DNA of 19,649 nt from UBA5951 sp012269555 (GCA_038147755.1 JAYQTS010000018.1:1-19649), one strand, 5' to 3'; counted from the first letter of the stretch, positions 6,963 to 16,408 are shown. Program-made: numbers and translations. Notes: generated by a model not told the origin, from the sequence alone.

Positions 6963-8744
6963 TTATAGAGAACGTTTTCGTTGATACAATTGTTCTAGCC
7001 GTTCCTGATATAATTTATTAATTTGTTGGCGTTTAATAATACCTGAGGCAGTCATACAGTCATTTCTAACTGAAAAAGGCTCATCACTTAAAACAAAACC
7101 CCTTACTTTCTCTAGGCTACTTAGCCTTGCATTCGCTGTTGTTACTGCTTCTGAAATAATACTTGATAACTTATTCTGATCTTCATTTAGTTTTCTTATT
7201 AGAGTCTGACTCAGGGTAATAACTGCCGTTATATAAGCGTGTTGGTTACCAAAAGCCATAGCTTGGTCGATATCAGGGTGTGCCTCTAAAACAGTCTCTA
7301 TTTTCACAGGTGAGATATTATCGCCACCTGAATTAATAATGATATCTTTTTTTCTTCCTGTTAATCTAATATATCCATCTGGGTGGATCACACCAATATC
7401 ACCTGTCATCAGCCAACCATCACGCAATTTTTTTTTAGTGGCAATTGGGTCGTTCCAATACCCCTTCATTAAAAGGTCTCCACGAACACAAATTTCTCCT
7501 TGTTTAGTAAGTTTTGCTTCTACTCCAACAAGTAATTTTCCGACTGTTTCTATTTTAATTTTTTTTGGTGGATTCGCAGTGATTACAGGAGAGGCCTCAG
7601 TCTGTCCATATCCTTGTAAGATGGGTATGTTTAAAGCTAGAAAAAAATATCCAATGTTAGGGTCTAGCGCCGCTCCACCTGAAACAAATGCCTTCAAGCG
7701 GCCCCCAAGCCGTGCATTAATGTGACGTCGCACCGTCAGGTTTAAATAGCTATTTTCAATTCGTTCAAGTAGCGTAAGGGGTATTTTCTGCAAGCTTTTT
7801 CGCCCAAGATAAACGGCCCTATCAAGCATTTTTAGATTTATAATACCTTTATGTTGGTAAGAAGCATTAATCCTGTCATGCAAAATTTCGTATAATCTTG
7901 GAACAGCTGTCATAATTGTTGGTTTAGTCTCTATTATTGCCGAACTTAGGGTTTCTGGTTTTTGCAGTAAATATATTTCGGCACGGATATGTATTGGAAA
8001 GAATAAGCCAACCGAATGTTCATATGCATGGCTAAAAGGCAGCATGGATAAAAACACTTCTTTACTAGATGTTAGGTCTGCTAAAAGACCCTCCGCTCCT
8101 GCCAAAACGGCCATTATAGAGCGATGTGTAAGCATAGCGCCTTTTGGTTTTTCATCGCCATCTGAGGTGTAAATAATACAACAAACATCGTCTACACTCA
8201 TCGGCAAGGATGAAATAATTGTATTAGAACTTGCCCTTTCACCCTCCTTTATTAGGTCTTCCCAGTTTACAATTGCCAGATTATGTGAGTGGTGAAGCAA
8301 TTTACTTTGCTCCATTATAACCATTAAATAACAGTCTGGTGAATCTTGAGCTGCTGTTTCGGCAATAGCCGTAAGTTCTGAATTAGAGCAGATGATAGCT
8401 CTCGCGCCCGAATGAGACAAAAGATAGGTGATGTCAGTTTGGGTATAGGTTGTAAATAATGGAACAGAGATTGCTCCTATAGACATAATTGCAAGGTCGC
8501 TTATTATCCATTCGAGCCTGTTTTCTGATAAAATTGCTACTCTGGCACCTGCAGTTATGCCGCGTTGTGCAAGAGCGCTTGCTATGATTTTCACTTGATT
8601 GGCAATTTGCCCCCAGCTGTGACTTTTCCACTCATTTTCATTTTTTGTCCAAATAAACGCGCTATCAGGTTGTTGCTTTGCACGATTAAAAAACATCTCA
8701 TAAAGAGTGTTTTCTTTTGGTCCTAGTCCTTGAATCTGGGGCAT
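6963..8744 (-). CDS. Long-chain acyl-CoA synthetase (AMP-forming), altered P-loop
   Basis: The 593-residue product belongs to the ANL superfamily, FadD15/FAA1-like branch, which activates fatty acids to acyl-CoA through an acyl-adenylate. Recognisable in order are an N-terminal WGQIANQV region, the A3 region near residues 192-202, SMLPFSHAYEHSVG, the A5 motif GYGQTEASPV (from residue 378), then GWLMTGDIG and GYIRLTGRKKDIIINSGGDN of the hinge, and a C-terminal lysine in SGIIKRQQI. The A3 phosphate loop, normally YTSGT(G/T)GxPKG, reads YTSDGDEKPKG: same length, but the Gly-Thr-Gly core is gone. That could lower adenylation or reflect a sequence error. The stop is 35 nt from the convergent puuA-like stop. 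The start is ATG 8744, divergent from pepF. Confidence 0.87.
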   Translation of the reverse strand: MPQIQGLGPKENTLYEMFFNRAKQQPDSAFIWTKNENEWKSHSWGQIANQVKIIASALAQRGITAGARVAILSENRLEWIISDLAIMSIGAISVPLFTTYTQTDITYLLSHSGARAIICSNSELTAIAETAAQDSPDCYLMVIMEQSKLLHHSHNLAIVNWEDLIKEGERASSNTIISSLPMSVDDVCCIIYTSDGDEKPKGAMLTHRSIMAVLAGAEGLLADLTSSKEVFLSMLPFSHAYEHSVGLFFPIHIRAEIYLLQKPETLSSAIIETKPTIMTAVPRLYEILHDRINASYQHKGIINLKMLDRAVYLGRKSLQKIPLTLLERIENSYLNLTVRRHINARLGGRLKAFVSGGAALDPNIGYFFLALNIPILQGYGQTEASPVITANPPKKIKIETVGKLLVGVEAKLTKQGEICVRGDLLMKGYWNDPIATKKKLRDGWLMTGDIGVIHPDGYIRLTGRKKDIIINSGGDNISPVKIETVLEAHPDIDQAMAFGNQHAYITAVITLSQTLIRKLNEDQNKLSSIISEAVTTANARLSSLEKVRGFVLSDEPFSVRNDCMTASGIIKRQQINKLYQERLEQLYQRKRSL

Positions 8745-8932
8745 GTGCTTCTATGTATTTACTGAGGTTTGTATGTTAATTATGGTCGCTTTTAATAAGC
8801 ATTAGCAAGTTAAAATGTGGACCACTCTTTTTATATGTGGATATATTTTTGCTTTATTAGTCTTGCATGATTACAAGCTGTATAAGCTGTTTTGCTTGGT
8901 TTCGAATAATTATGTAAAAGGATAAATTTATA

Positions 8933-10696
8933 ATGTCAGATAAATTACCCGTTTGGTCATTAACCGATTTTTATGACTCCATAGAGTCGGAAAAAATTAG
9001 GGCTGATTTGCAAAAATGTTCCGATGAAGCTCTTGAATTACAGCAGAAATATGAGGGTAAAATAGCCAGTTTGTCAGCTAATGAGGCTAGTAATGTTATA
9101 GTATGTTATGAGCAGATTATCATCTTACTGGGTAAAATATCGTCACATGCAGATTTGTGTTTTGCAGCAGACACAAGCAACCCTGAATTTGCTCAGCATT
9201 CCCAGAATATGAGAGAGGCTATAAATGCCGTTCAATCAAATCTCGTTTTTATTGAGCTTGAATTAGCATCTATTTCTGAGGTGCAGTATCTTGAGATGCT
9301 TAAAGAGGAGGCTTTTGCACATTACCAGCCATGGCTAAGGCTCTTGAGGTTAGCTTCGAAATACAATCTTGAACCAAGGCTCGAGAAATTATTAGTAGAA
9401 CAGTCACCCACTAATAGGCAGGCTTGGGTAAGACTATTTGATGAAACCTTCTCTGAGCTTAGATTTGAATTTTTAGGTGAACAGCTTACTGAGACTGAAA
9501 TACTAAATAAACTATCAAAAGCAGATCCCAATGTCAGAGCAACAGCTGCTGCGTCTCTATCTAAAGTTTTAAATGATAATTTGCGTTTATTTACCCTTAT
9601 TACAAACACCATTTCAAAGCAAAAAGATACAGAAGAGCGTTGGAGAGGGTATAAGGGGGTAATTTCTTCAAGAAACCTTGCGAATGATGTTGATGACCAT
9701 ACAGTAGACACACTTGTTGAATCAGTCACTAATAGAATGCCAGAGTTATCCCATCGATATTACAAATTAAAAGCTGGCTGGCTTGGAGGTGAAACTATGC
9801 CGTGGTGGGATAGAAACGCCCCTATAGCAGGAAATGAGGGAAAAAAATTTAGTTGGCAAGAAGCATGCGAAATCGTGCAATCTTCCTTTGATGGGTTTGA
9901 TGCAGAGATGGGAGAGCTTGCGAAACAATTTTTTGATAACTCATGGATAGATGCAGAAATAAGAACTGGAAAAGCATCAGGTGCCTTTTCACACCCTTCG
10001 GTAACAACAGTTCATCCCTACATACTAATGAATTTTGAGGGTTACTCTCGTGATGTGATGACTTTAGCCCATGAAATGGGGCACGGAGTGCATCAGCTTC
10101 TTGCCGCAGAACAAGGTGAGTTGATGTCATCAACACCGTTAACCCTCGCAGAAACTGCGTCTGTATTTTCAGAAATGCTCACCTTTCACACAATCTTAAA
10201 TGCAGAAACATCAGAGCAATCTAAACGCCTTATGTTAGCGGATAAAATCGAGGATATGTTAAATACGGTTGTCCGTCAGGTGGCTTTTCATAATTTTGAG
10301 TACTTAGTGCACACTCATCGCAGGCAAGGCGAGTTAAGTTCAAATGAGATCTCAAAGTTTTGGGTTGAAACGCAAAAACAAGCACTTGGTCCAGGGATTA
10401 GAATTGATGATAGTTTTAAGCCAATATGGGCTTATGTTCCTCATTTTGTACATTCACCATTTTATGTATACGCTTATGCGTTTGGTGATTGTCTTGTAAA
10501 TGCCCTATGGCAGGTATACCAAGATGGGTCAGACGCAGATTTTAATATTCATTATAAAACACTATTAAGAAGCGGAGGTACGGTAAGGTTTGATCAAGCG
10601 TTAATTCCGTTTTCACTTAACCCCTCTGAGCCTGAATTTTGGAATAAAGGCCTTGATATGATCTCCATCATGATTGACCAACTTGAGGGTTTATAA
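8933..10696 (+). CDS. pepF: Oligoendopeptidase F (M3B zinc peptidase)
   Basis: This 587-residue cytoplasmic metallopeptidase is of normal length for the PepF/M3B family, which cuts short oligopeptides. The zinc motif HEMGH is at residues 380-384 (TLAHEMGHGVHQ), and the third ligand is expected at Glu407 in LAETASVFSEM. Other family landmarks are FSHPSVTTVHPY upstream and the C-terminal HFVHSPFYVYAYAFGD substrate-binding region. An N-terminal helical domain fills residues 1 to about 200. There is no signal peptide. The ATG is preceded by AAAAGGA about 10 nt upstream. The ABC1-kinase gene begins 2 nt after its stop region, so the two look co-transcribed. Confidence 0.93.
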   Translation: MSDKLPVWSLTDFYDSIESEKIRADLQKCSDEALELQQKYEGKIASLSANEASNVIVCYEQIIILLGKISSHADLCFAADTSNPEFAQHSQNMREAINAVQSNLVFIELELASISEVQYLEMLKEEAFAHYQPWLRLLRLASKYNLEPRLEKLLVEQSPTNRQAWVRLFDETFSELRFEFLGEQLTETEILNKLSKADPNVRATAAASLSKVLNDNLRLFTLITNTISKQKDTEERWRGYKGVISSRNLANDVDDHTVDTLVESVTNRMPELSHRYYKLKAGWLGGETMPWWDRNAPIAGNEGKKFSWQEACEIVQSSFDGFDAEMGELAKQFFDNSWIDAEIRTGKASGAFSHPSVTTVHPYILMNFEGYSRDVMTLAHEMGHGVHQLLAAEQGELMSSTPLTLAETASVFSEMLTFHTILNAETSEQSKRLMLADKIEDMLNTVVRQVAFHNFEYLVHTHRRQGELSSNEISKFWVETQKQALGPGIRIDDSFKPIWAYVPHFVHSPFYVYAYAFGDCLVNALWQVYQDGSDADFNIHYKTLLRSGGTVRFDQALIPFSLNPSEPEFWNKGLDMISIMIDQLEGL

Positions 10697-10698
10697 TA

Positions 10699-12056
10699 AT
10701 GGCGAACCATGAAGAACGCTCAAGCATTGGAGGTAGATTAAGAAGATATGCGCAAGTCACAGGTACTATGTCTAGTTTGGCAGCAAGGCTTGCAGGAGAA
10801 CGGTACTTAGGATTAGAATTGGACCGCTCTAAACATGCCGTTCAACTTCGTGAAGCATTAGGAAGTTTAAAGGGCCCACTCATGAAAGTTGCGCAAATTC
10901 TATCAACTATTCCAGATGCACTTCCAAAGAATACGCGGATGAATTAGCTGTTTTGCAAGCTGATGCGCCAGCAATGGGCTGGCTCTTTGTTAAGAGGCGC
11001 ATGAGGTCTGAACTTGGAAATGAATGGGAAAAAAAATTTGAAAGTTTTGATAAGAATGCGTATTCCGCTGCTTCTCTTGGTCAGGTTCATCAAGCAAAAC
11101 TTGACAATGAAAAAGTGGCTGTAAAGCTACAATACCCAGATATGGATTCTGCTATTAATGCGGATTTAAACCAGTTGAAACTTGTATTTTCCTTGTATGA
11201 GCGAATTGATTCTGCGATCTCTACGAAGGACATTTTTACAGAATTATCTGACAGGTTACGTGAAGAGCTGGATTATAATCGAGAAGCATTGAATATGAAA
11301 TTATACCGATTAATGCTTGCGGGTGAAAATAAGGTTGTTTTACCCAAACCCATAGATGATCTTACAACTTCTCGTGTTTTAACAATGACCTGGGTTGATG
11401 GCCTAAAACTAATGAAATATCTTGAAAGAGAACCATCCCAAGATGATAGAAATATGGTTGCAATCAATATGTTTCGTACCTGGTATGTACCTTTTTATTA
11501 TTATGGTGTGATTCATGGTGATCCTCACCTTGGTAATTATTCTATTACCAAAGACTTAAAAATAAACTTGATGGATTTTGGCTCTATTCGTGTTTTTCGA
11601 CCAGAATTTGTCGGGGCGTTATTGATTTATATAAAGCGCTAAGAGATGGAAACATCGAACTAGCTGTTCATGCTTATTCTCAGTGGGGTTTTAAAGGTTT
11701 AGATAAAGAGGCGATTGAAATTCTAAATATTTGGGCAAGGTTCATTTATGGCCCTTTATTAGAGGATAAAATAAGACCCATTCAAGAAATGAGAGGTGGA
11801 AACTATGGTCGCGAGCTCGCTGGTAAAGTTCATGAAGAACTTAAAAGAATTGGGGGCATAAAACCACCACGTGAATTTGTTTTAATGGATAGGGCTGCAG
11901 TCGGATTGGATCTGTTTTATGCATTTAAAAGCAGAGGTTAATTGGCATCAACTTTTTCATGGACTCATTGACGATTTTACACTTGATTCCCTAGAAAAGC
12001 GCCAAAAAAGCGCGATCAAACAGATAGGGCTTCCCGAAAGCTTGATAGCGAAATAA
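10699..12056 (+). pseudogene. ABC1/AarF/UbiB-family kinase, four frameshifts
   Basis: Joining frames gives a protein of about 450 residues of the atypical ABC1 (UbiB/Coq8) kinase family, which supports ubiquinone synthesis or lipid homeostasis. The first frame carries LKGPLMKVAQILSTIPDALP (KxGQ-type region) and is cut by a lost base near 10929. The second has the alanine-rich nucleotide loop SAASLGQVHQA, the lysine in VAVKLQYPDM, HGDPHLGNY and LMDFGSIR, and breaks near 11617-11620. The third runs from IDLYKALRDGN to DRAAVGL. Two more losses near 11909 and 11916 give MHLKAEVNWHQLFHGLIDDF and the true stop TAA at 12054-12056. All four are one-base deletions and the protein sequence is otherwise undamaged. 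It follows pepF directly and ends 17 nt from the convergent pntB. Confidence 0.85.
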
Positions 12057-12073
12057 TCAAAAATAAGATATTA

Positions 12074-13452
12074 CTATTTAGTTATTTTGCTTAATAGTTC
12101 GTCGAGGAAGCTTTAGCGTCTCCATATAACATCCTAGAATTATCTTTGAAGAAAAGTGGGTTTTCAATTCCAGAGTAACTCACGGCCTTGACCACGCTTT
12201 GAAATAATAACCTGGCCTGCCTTCCAGACTTCCAAGACTGGCATTCCAGCGATGGGGCTATTTGGATCGTCCTGAGCAGCTGGATTTACAATATCATTGG
12301 CACCAAGAATGATGACCATATCCGTATCGGGAAAATCCTCGTTTATTTCATCCATCTCTAAAACAATATCATAAGGCACTTTAGCTTCCGCAAGAAGCAC
12401 ATTCATATGTCCAGGTAGCCTGCCTGCAACTGGATGTATTGCAAACCTAACATTTTTACCTTTATCTCTTAAACGTCGCGTAATCTCTGAAACGGCACTT
12501 TGTGCTTGTGCAACTGCCATTCCATAGCCAGGAACAATTACAATATTCTGAGCGTCTGCAATGTCAGCAGCAACACTTGATATATCGGTTGCAACCATTT
12601 CACCTTCAACTTCTTGGGTAGGGCCAACAGAAGTTCCCCAGCCGCCTAAGATTACAGAAATAAAGTTCCTATTCATGGCCTTACACATTATATAAGATAA
12701 AATTACACAGAAGCTCCAACAAGTGCACCGGTAACTATGAGCAAATCATTTCCAAGCAGAAAACCTGTAGCGGCGGCTGCCCAGCCAGAATAAGAATTCA
12801 GCATAGAAACAACAACTGGCATATCAGCCCCACCTATTGCCATTACAAGATGGGCACCAAAAATTAAAGCCACAATAGTCATAAGGTATAGCGGCCACGA
12901 TCCAACATGATTCAGAAATAGCGCGCCAAGCCATACACAGAATAATACCGCAGCTAAATTTAGCCAATTTCTTGCCGGGAGAAGTAATGCTTTGCCATCA
13001 ATTGTGCCAGACAATTTACCATAAGCAATAACAGACCCTGTTGCTGTGACTGCGCCAATAAAGACCCCAATAAAAATTTCAATATCATGAATAATTAGTT
13101 CGGCTCCAAAAAGGTTAGATGGAGGTTCAATATGTGAATTTATTCCAATAAAAACTGCAGCTATGCCAACAAAGCTGTGAAGAGCAGCAACTAACTGTGG
13201 CATACCAGTCATTTCGACGCGTTGAGCCACTACTGTTCCAATAATACTGCCTATTACGATCATAGGTATTATCCAGATAAATCCAGAGACCTGTGGTCCA
13301 AAAACCGTTCCAAAAACAGCTAAGGCCATGCCGACTATCCCAAACCATACGGCTCGCTTAGCTTTTTCTTGGTTAGAGAGGCCGCCGAGTGATAAAATAA
13401 ATAATACACTCGCAGCAATGTAGATAGCAGTTACAATATTAGAACTCAGCAT
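12074..13452 (-). pseudogene. pntB: NAD(P) transhydrogenase subunit beta, three frameshifts
   Basis: PntB carries membrane helices (domain II) and the NADP(H)-binding domain III of the proton-pumping transhydrogenase. Codons from ATG 13452 give about 249 residues of membrane domain, from SSNIVTAIYIAASVLFIL to GALVGAS. A base lost near 12706-12708 shifts to the frame with LSYIMCKAMNRNF and then the NADP site (PGYGMAVAQAQ), GRLPGHMNVLLAEA and LGANDIVNPAAQDDP. Near 12181 an apparent extra base breaks KRGQGR from GYSGIENPLFFKDNSRMLYG. A further lost base near 12105 leads to DELLSKITK and TAG at 12076-12074. Restored length is about 460, as usual for PntB. A good GAGGT ribosome site precedes the start, 11 nt after pntA. 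Loss of PntB would leave PntA useless, so consensus error is plausible. Confidence 0.87.
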
Positions 13453-13463
13453 AGGTTATACCT

Positions 13464-15029
13464 CTAACTCTTTTGAAACATAGCAAGCATTCTTTTTGTT
13501 ACCATAAATCCTCCAACAATATTTATGGTAGCAATTAAGACTGAAATACTTGCAAGCACGGTAACAATGAAACTACTAGAGCCAACTTGTAGCAGTGCAC
13601 CTAGAATAATGATGCCCGAAATAGCGTTAGTAACTGCCATTAGTGGGGTATGAAGAGCATGACTAACATTCCAAATAACCTGATACCCTACGAAGCAAGC
13701 TAACGCAAATACTATAAAATGTTGCATAAAACTGGCTGGAGCAAAATTTCCAATGATTAACATGAATAACCCACCAACTAAAAGTAGCCCCCACTGCTGT
13801 TGTCCAGATTTACGGATAGCTGCTTGTTCGAGAGCTGCTTTTTCTTCGGCTGTTGGTTCAACTTGTTGTTTTGGAGTTGTCTGTTTTCCGATAGCTGCAA
13901 TTTTCGGTGCTGGTGGAGGAAACATCAATTTACCCTTGTGACTAACTAACGCGCCCCGAATAACATCATCTTGAAGATTTATATTTACCTTCCCATTGTT
14001 TTTTGGGGTAAGATCGTCAAGCATGTGACGTATATTGGTAGAATATAAAGTAGAGCTTTGAGCAGCCATCCGACTTGGGAAGTCTGTATATCCAATAATT
14101 TTAACATCATTGTCTGTTTTTACCGTTTGATTTGGCTTTGTTAAGTCACAATTACCACCTTGCTCTGCAGCTAAGTCAATAATTACAGATCCAGGCTTCA
14201 TTAAAGATACCATTTCTTTGGGCCATAATTTTGGGGCAGGTTTTCCTGGAATCAATGCAGTTGTAATTACGATATCAACTTCCGGTGCCTGCTCACGAAA
14301 TAGAGCCATCTCTTTCTCAATGAATTCTGGTGAAGCTGGTTTTGCATAGCCACCTTCTCCTGAACCATCTTCATCAAATTCAAGAAAGAGGAACTCAGCT
14401 CCCATGGATTCAATTTGTTCAGCCACCTCCGGGCGCACGTCGAATGCTCGAACAATTGCACCGAGAGACTGCGCTGTGCCAATTGCTGCAAGTCCTGCCA
14501 CACCAGCGCCTATCACAAGGACCTTTGCAGGAGGCACCTTACCCGCTGCTGGTATTTGCCCAGTAAAGAATCTACCAAAATGATTACCTGCCTCAATTAC
14601 TGCTCTATACCCGGCTATATTTGCCATAGAAGAAAGAGCGTCCATTTTTTGCGCACGGCTTATTCTGGGAACCATATCCATTGCAATCTGACTACAACCA
14701 GATGATACCAAACGGTCCAAGAGCTCTTTATTTTGAGCTGGCCAGAAGAAGCTAATAACTGTTTTATCTTTATTTAAGTAAGCTTCTTCAACTTTATTTA
14801 CTGCTTGAACTTTTATGATAATATCAGATTGTTTCCATAAATTTGCGGCTGTTTTGATTATTTTCACCCCGGCGGCTTTATAATCAGCATCTGAAAAACC
14901 GGCCTCTACACCAGCTCCTGTTTCTATAATACATTCAAAACCCAGCTTTAAAAGTTGGCTAGCACTTGCTGGAGTCATTGCAACTCGTTTTTCACCCGCT
15001 TGTAGTTCTTTAGGAGAGCCAATTATCAT
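13464..15029 (-). CDS. pntA: NAD(P) transhydrogenase subunit alpha (fused type)
   Basis: An intact 521-residue PntA of the one-piece type, whereas several alphaproteobacteria have separate PntAA and PntAB. Residues 1 to about 135 form the alanine dehydrogenase/PNT N-terminal domain (PKELQAGEKRVAMTP), and 140-375 the NAD(H) domain with the dinucleotide motif GAGVAGLAAIG (174-184) and FDVRPEV. A proline- and glutamine-rich linker at about 372-412 leads to four predicted membrane helices, around 412-428, 437-453, 462-481 and 486-510. With PntB it couples hydride transfer from NADH to NADP+ to inward proton flow, supplying NADPH. pntB follows after 11 nt. A TGGTATAAT extended -10 lies 34 nt upstream of its start. 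Confidence 0.95.
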   Translation of the reverse strand: MIIGSPKELQAGEKRVAMTPASASQLLKLGFECIIETGAGVEAGFSDADYKAAGVKIIKTAANLWKQSDIIIKVQAVNKVEEAYLNKDKTVISFFWPAQNKELLDRLVSSGCSQIAMDMVPRISRAQKMDALSSMANIAGYRAVIEAGNHFGRFFTGQIPAAGKVPPAKVLVIGAGVAGLAAIGTAQSLGAIVRAFDVRPEVAEQIESMGAEFLFLEFDEDGSGEGGYAKPASPEFIEKEMALFREQAPEVDIVITTALIPGKPAPKLWPKEMVSLMKPGSVIIDLAAEQGGNCDLTKPNQTVKTDNDVKIIGYTDFPSRMAAQSSTLYSTNIRHMLDDLTPKNNGKVNINLQDDVIRGALVSHKGKLMFPPPAPKIAAIGKQTTPKQQVEPTAEEKAALEQAAIRKSGQQQWGLLLVGGLFMLIIGNFAPASFMQHFIVFALACFVGYQVIWNVSHALHTPLMAVTNAISGIIILGALLQVGSSSFIVTVLASISVLIATINIVGGFMVTKRMLAMFQKS

Positions 15030-15062
15030 GTTGTCAATATCCGTTCTATTTTTTTAAAAAAT

Positions 15063-15071
15063 ATTATACCA
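15063..15071 (-). promoter_or_regulatory. Extended -10 promoter element for pntAB
   Basis: On the minus strand the sequence TGGTATAAT (15071-15063) is a perfect extended -10 element, about 34 nt before the pntA ATG. The region 17 nt further upstream is AT-rich without a clear -35, which extended -10 promoters can do without. The remainder of 15030-15254 shows no ORF and no obvious hairpin terminator for rpsU. Confidence 0.45.
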
Positions 15072-15254
15072 AACTGAACCTTTAATTTATTTTATTATAA
15101 GGTTTTTAAGTTAATATTTTTGTTAAGGTAATAGGTAAATCTTCAGAATTATTACTAAACTCAACGGTTAATTAAGATTGATTAAAAAAAGTACAAATAT
15201 GTCTTATAATACTGGTGAAGGGCTTTATATTTTAATTATCATAAGCTAAGATTA

Positions 15255-15458
15255 TTAATATCCCTCACGTTCCATGCGTTTTCGCATTAATTTACGAACA
15301 CGGCGTGTTGATTCTGCGGCTTCACGGGCTCGGCGTTCTGAAGGTTTTTCGAAATTACGTCTATTTTTCATTTCACGAAACATTCCCTCGCGTTGCATCT
15401 TTTTTTTAAGCACCCTAAGTGCCTGGTCTACATTATTTTCTCTTACAGCGACGTACAC
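15255..15458 (-). CDS. rpsU: 30S ribosomal protein bS21
   Basis: The 67-residue, strongly basic product is a standard bS21, a small-subunit protein near the 16S 3' end that helps translation initiation. Family marks are VRENNVDQALRVLKKKMQREG, FREMKNRRNFEKPSERR and an Arg/Lys-rich C-terminal helix. The start must be GTG 15458, because a TAA lies in frame just upstream and no ATG is available. It is transcribed divergently from the COQ9-family gene, an arrangement that I know from other alphaproteobacteria. It carries no frameshift. Confidence 0.95.
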   Translation of the reverse strand: MYVAVRENNVDQALRVLKKKMQREGMFREMKNRRNFEKPSERRAREAAESTRRVRKLMRKRMEREGY

Positions 15459-15512
15459 AGATTAATATCCCTATTTACATTTAAAAATTATAATATTATT
15501 TTCGGTGGTAGT

Positions 15513-15540
15513 GTTATACATATTTATACAATATGTGCAA
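15513..15540 (-). promoter_or_regulatory. Candidate sigma70 promoter for rpsU
   Basis: Minus-strand TTGCAC (15540-15535) and TATAAC (15518-15513) are separated by 16 nt, each one or two bases from consensus. Transcription would begin about 50 nt before the rpsU GTG. The 151-bp rpsU/COQ9 gap (15459-15609) is otherwise AT-rich with no gene. Confidence 0.45.
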
Positions 15541-15609
15541 ACATTGTCTTTTATTAAGATTTCACCATATATAAATAAGCAGCTAGAAATCGTTAGTAAT
15601 GGAATTTAT

Positions 15610-16297
15610 ATGACCAAAACAAACAGTACAGAAAATCAGGAGCGCTGTAAAATTGTTCGTGCTTGTTTGACACATGTGCCTTTCGACGGATGGACCCAAA
15701 AGAGTTTAGAACTTGCAGCTAACGATTGTGGTTTCAACTACGGATATTGCATGAATTTTGCCTCGCTGGTGTTACACAGGCCATAGAAATTTACCTGTCA
15801 GAATTAGCAGATAATGATATGGTTTCTGCTTTGAAACGAAAATGAAGGATGCACATGATGCTCCAAATGGAGTAACAGCTAAAATAAAATTTATGATCAT
15901 CGTTCGATTGGAGCAGGCTTTGCCTCATAAGGAAGTGGTTAGAAAAACAGCACAATACCTTCTAAATCCGAGATATTTGCAACTTAGTCAAAAACTCCTG
16001 TATCAAACTATTGATCTCATTTGGCGAACTACAGGAGATGACTCGAAAGATATCGTTTTATACGAAACGGGAATGCTTAGCATTGTAATTCTCCACTATA
16101 CTTTATTTTCTTGCAGATAACTCAGGTCGATAGGAAAATACATCTTCATTTTTAGATAGGAGATTAAAAGAGATATCTTGGTACCAAAAGTTACCAAACC
16201 ATTAGAGAGGCAGGCTAAATTTGTTTTCTCAGGATTAAGTGGAGTTGTGTCGTCATTAGCTAAAAACATGTCAAGGCAAATGGCAAAGCGTAGATAA
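15610..16297 (+). pseudogene. COQ9-family ubiquinone biosynthesis protein, heavily frameshifted
   Basis: COQ9 is a lipid-binding helper of ubiquinone biosynthesis with a TetR-like fold. The start ATG 15610 opens KIVRACLTHVPFDGWTQKSL, the typical HVPFDGW beginning. A lost base near 15762 leads to GVTQAIEIYLSELADNDMVS; another near 15842 to MKDAHDAPNGVTAKIKFMII and RLEQALPHKEVVRKTAQYLL. Three losses at about 16051, 16060 and 16070 change DYRFYTKRGM to DIVLYETGM and bring the frame back. A further indel near 16097 gives LYFLADNSGR, followed by an in-frame TAG at 16131-16133, then ENTSSFLDRRLKEI. Another shift near 16177 opens a basic tail (VPKVTKPLERQAKF) ending at TAA 16295-16297. It is the most damaged gene here and the only one with a nonsense change. 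Extent is reconstructed and the C-terminal tail is the least certain part. Confidence 0.78.
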
Positions 16298-16300
16298 TAG

Positions 16301-16360
16301 CGAATTAAATCTATTCCTTTAAGATTTTCGATAACATTTTTTGCTAAAAACAGAAAAGGG
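16301..16360 (+). promoter_or_regulatory. Possible degraded SAM-II/SAM-V-like leader of metA
   Basis: SAM-II riboswitches often precede met genes in alphaproteobacteria. This 111-bp leader before metA contains, in order, a hairpin of AAATCT (16307-16312) with AGATTT (16322-16327), then GATAACAT (16330-16337) and GCTAAAAA (16343-16350). That order recalls the GATAAAT...GCTAAAAAG 3' half of SAM-II. The 5' half fits poorly: the stem is AT-rich and the loop lacks a clear ATTTAACC. It could be chance in AT-rich DNA, or a leader damaged like the gene behind it. Confidence 0.2.
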
Positions 16361-16408
16361 CGTATAGAAAACAGACTTAATTTTGGTTTGATTTAGGAGG
16401 AATTTTCG

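Noticed and set aside
7339..7725. 128-codon plus-strand ORF
   Set aside because: It lies wholly inside the acyl-CoA synthetase on the other strand, has no recognisable motif, and its low-complexity content mirrors the antisense codons.
8817..8825. GTGGACCAC palindrome in the fadD-like/pepF control region
   Set aside because: Four-base arms around one base are expected by chance. The partial likeness to the 360-385 repeat (GTGG/CCAC) is not enough to claim a shared operator.
9322..9729. 135-codon minus-strand ORF
   Set aside because: It is antisense to the well-supported pepF coding sequence, rich in Ser and Leu, and has no ribosome site or family match.
12703..12708. Programmed ribosomal frameshifting as an explanation for split pntB and the other genes
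   Set aside because: The sites have no common slippery heptamer or following structure, many genes need several shifts, and both directions occur, so programmed recoding is very unlikely.
14330..14705. Overlapping plus-strand ORFs of 78 and 96 codons
   Set aside because: They are antisense to the intact pntA NAD-binding domain and resemble no known protein.
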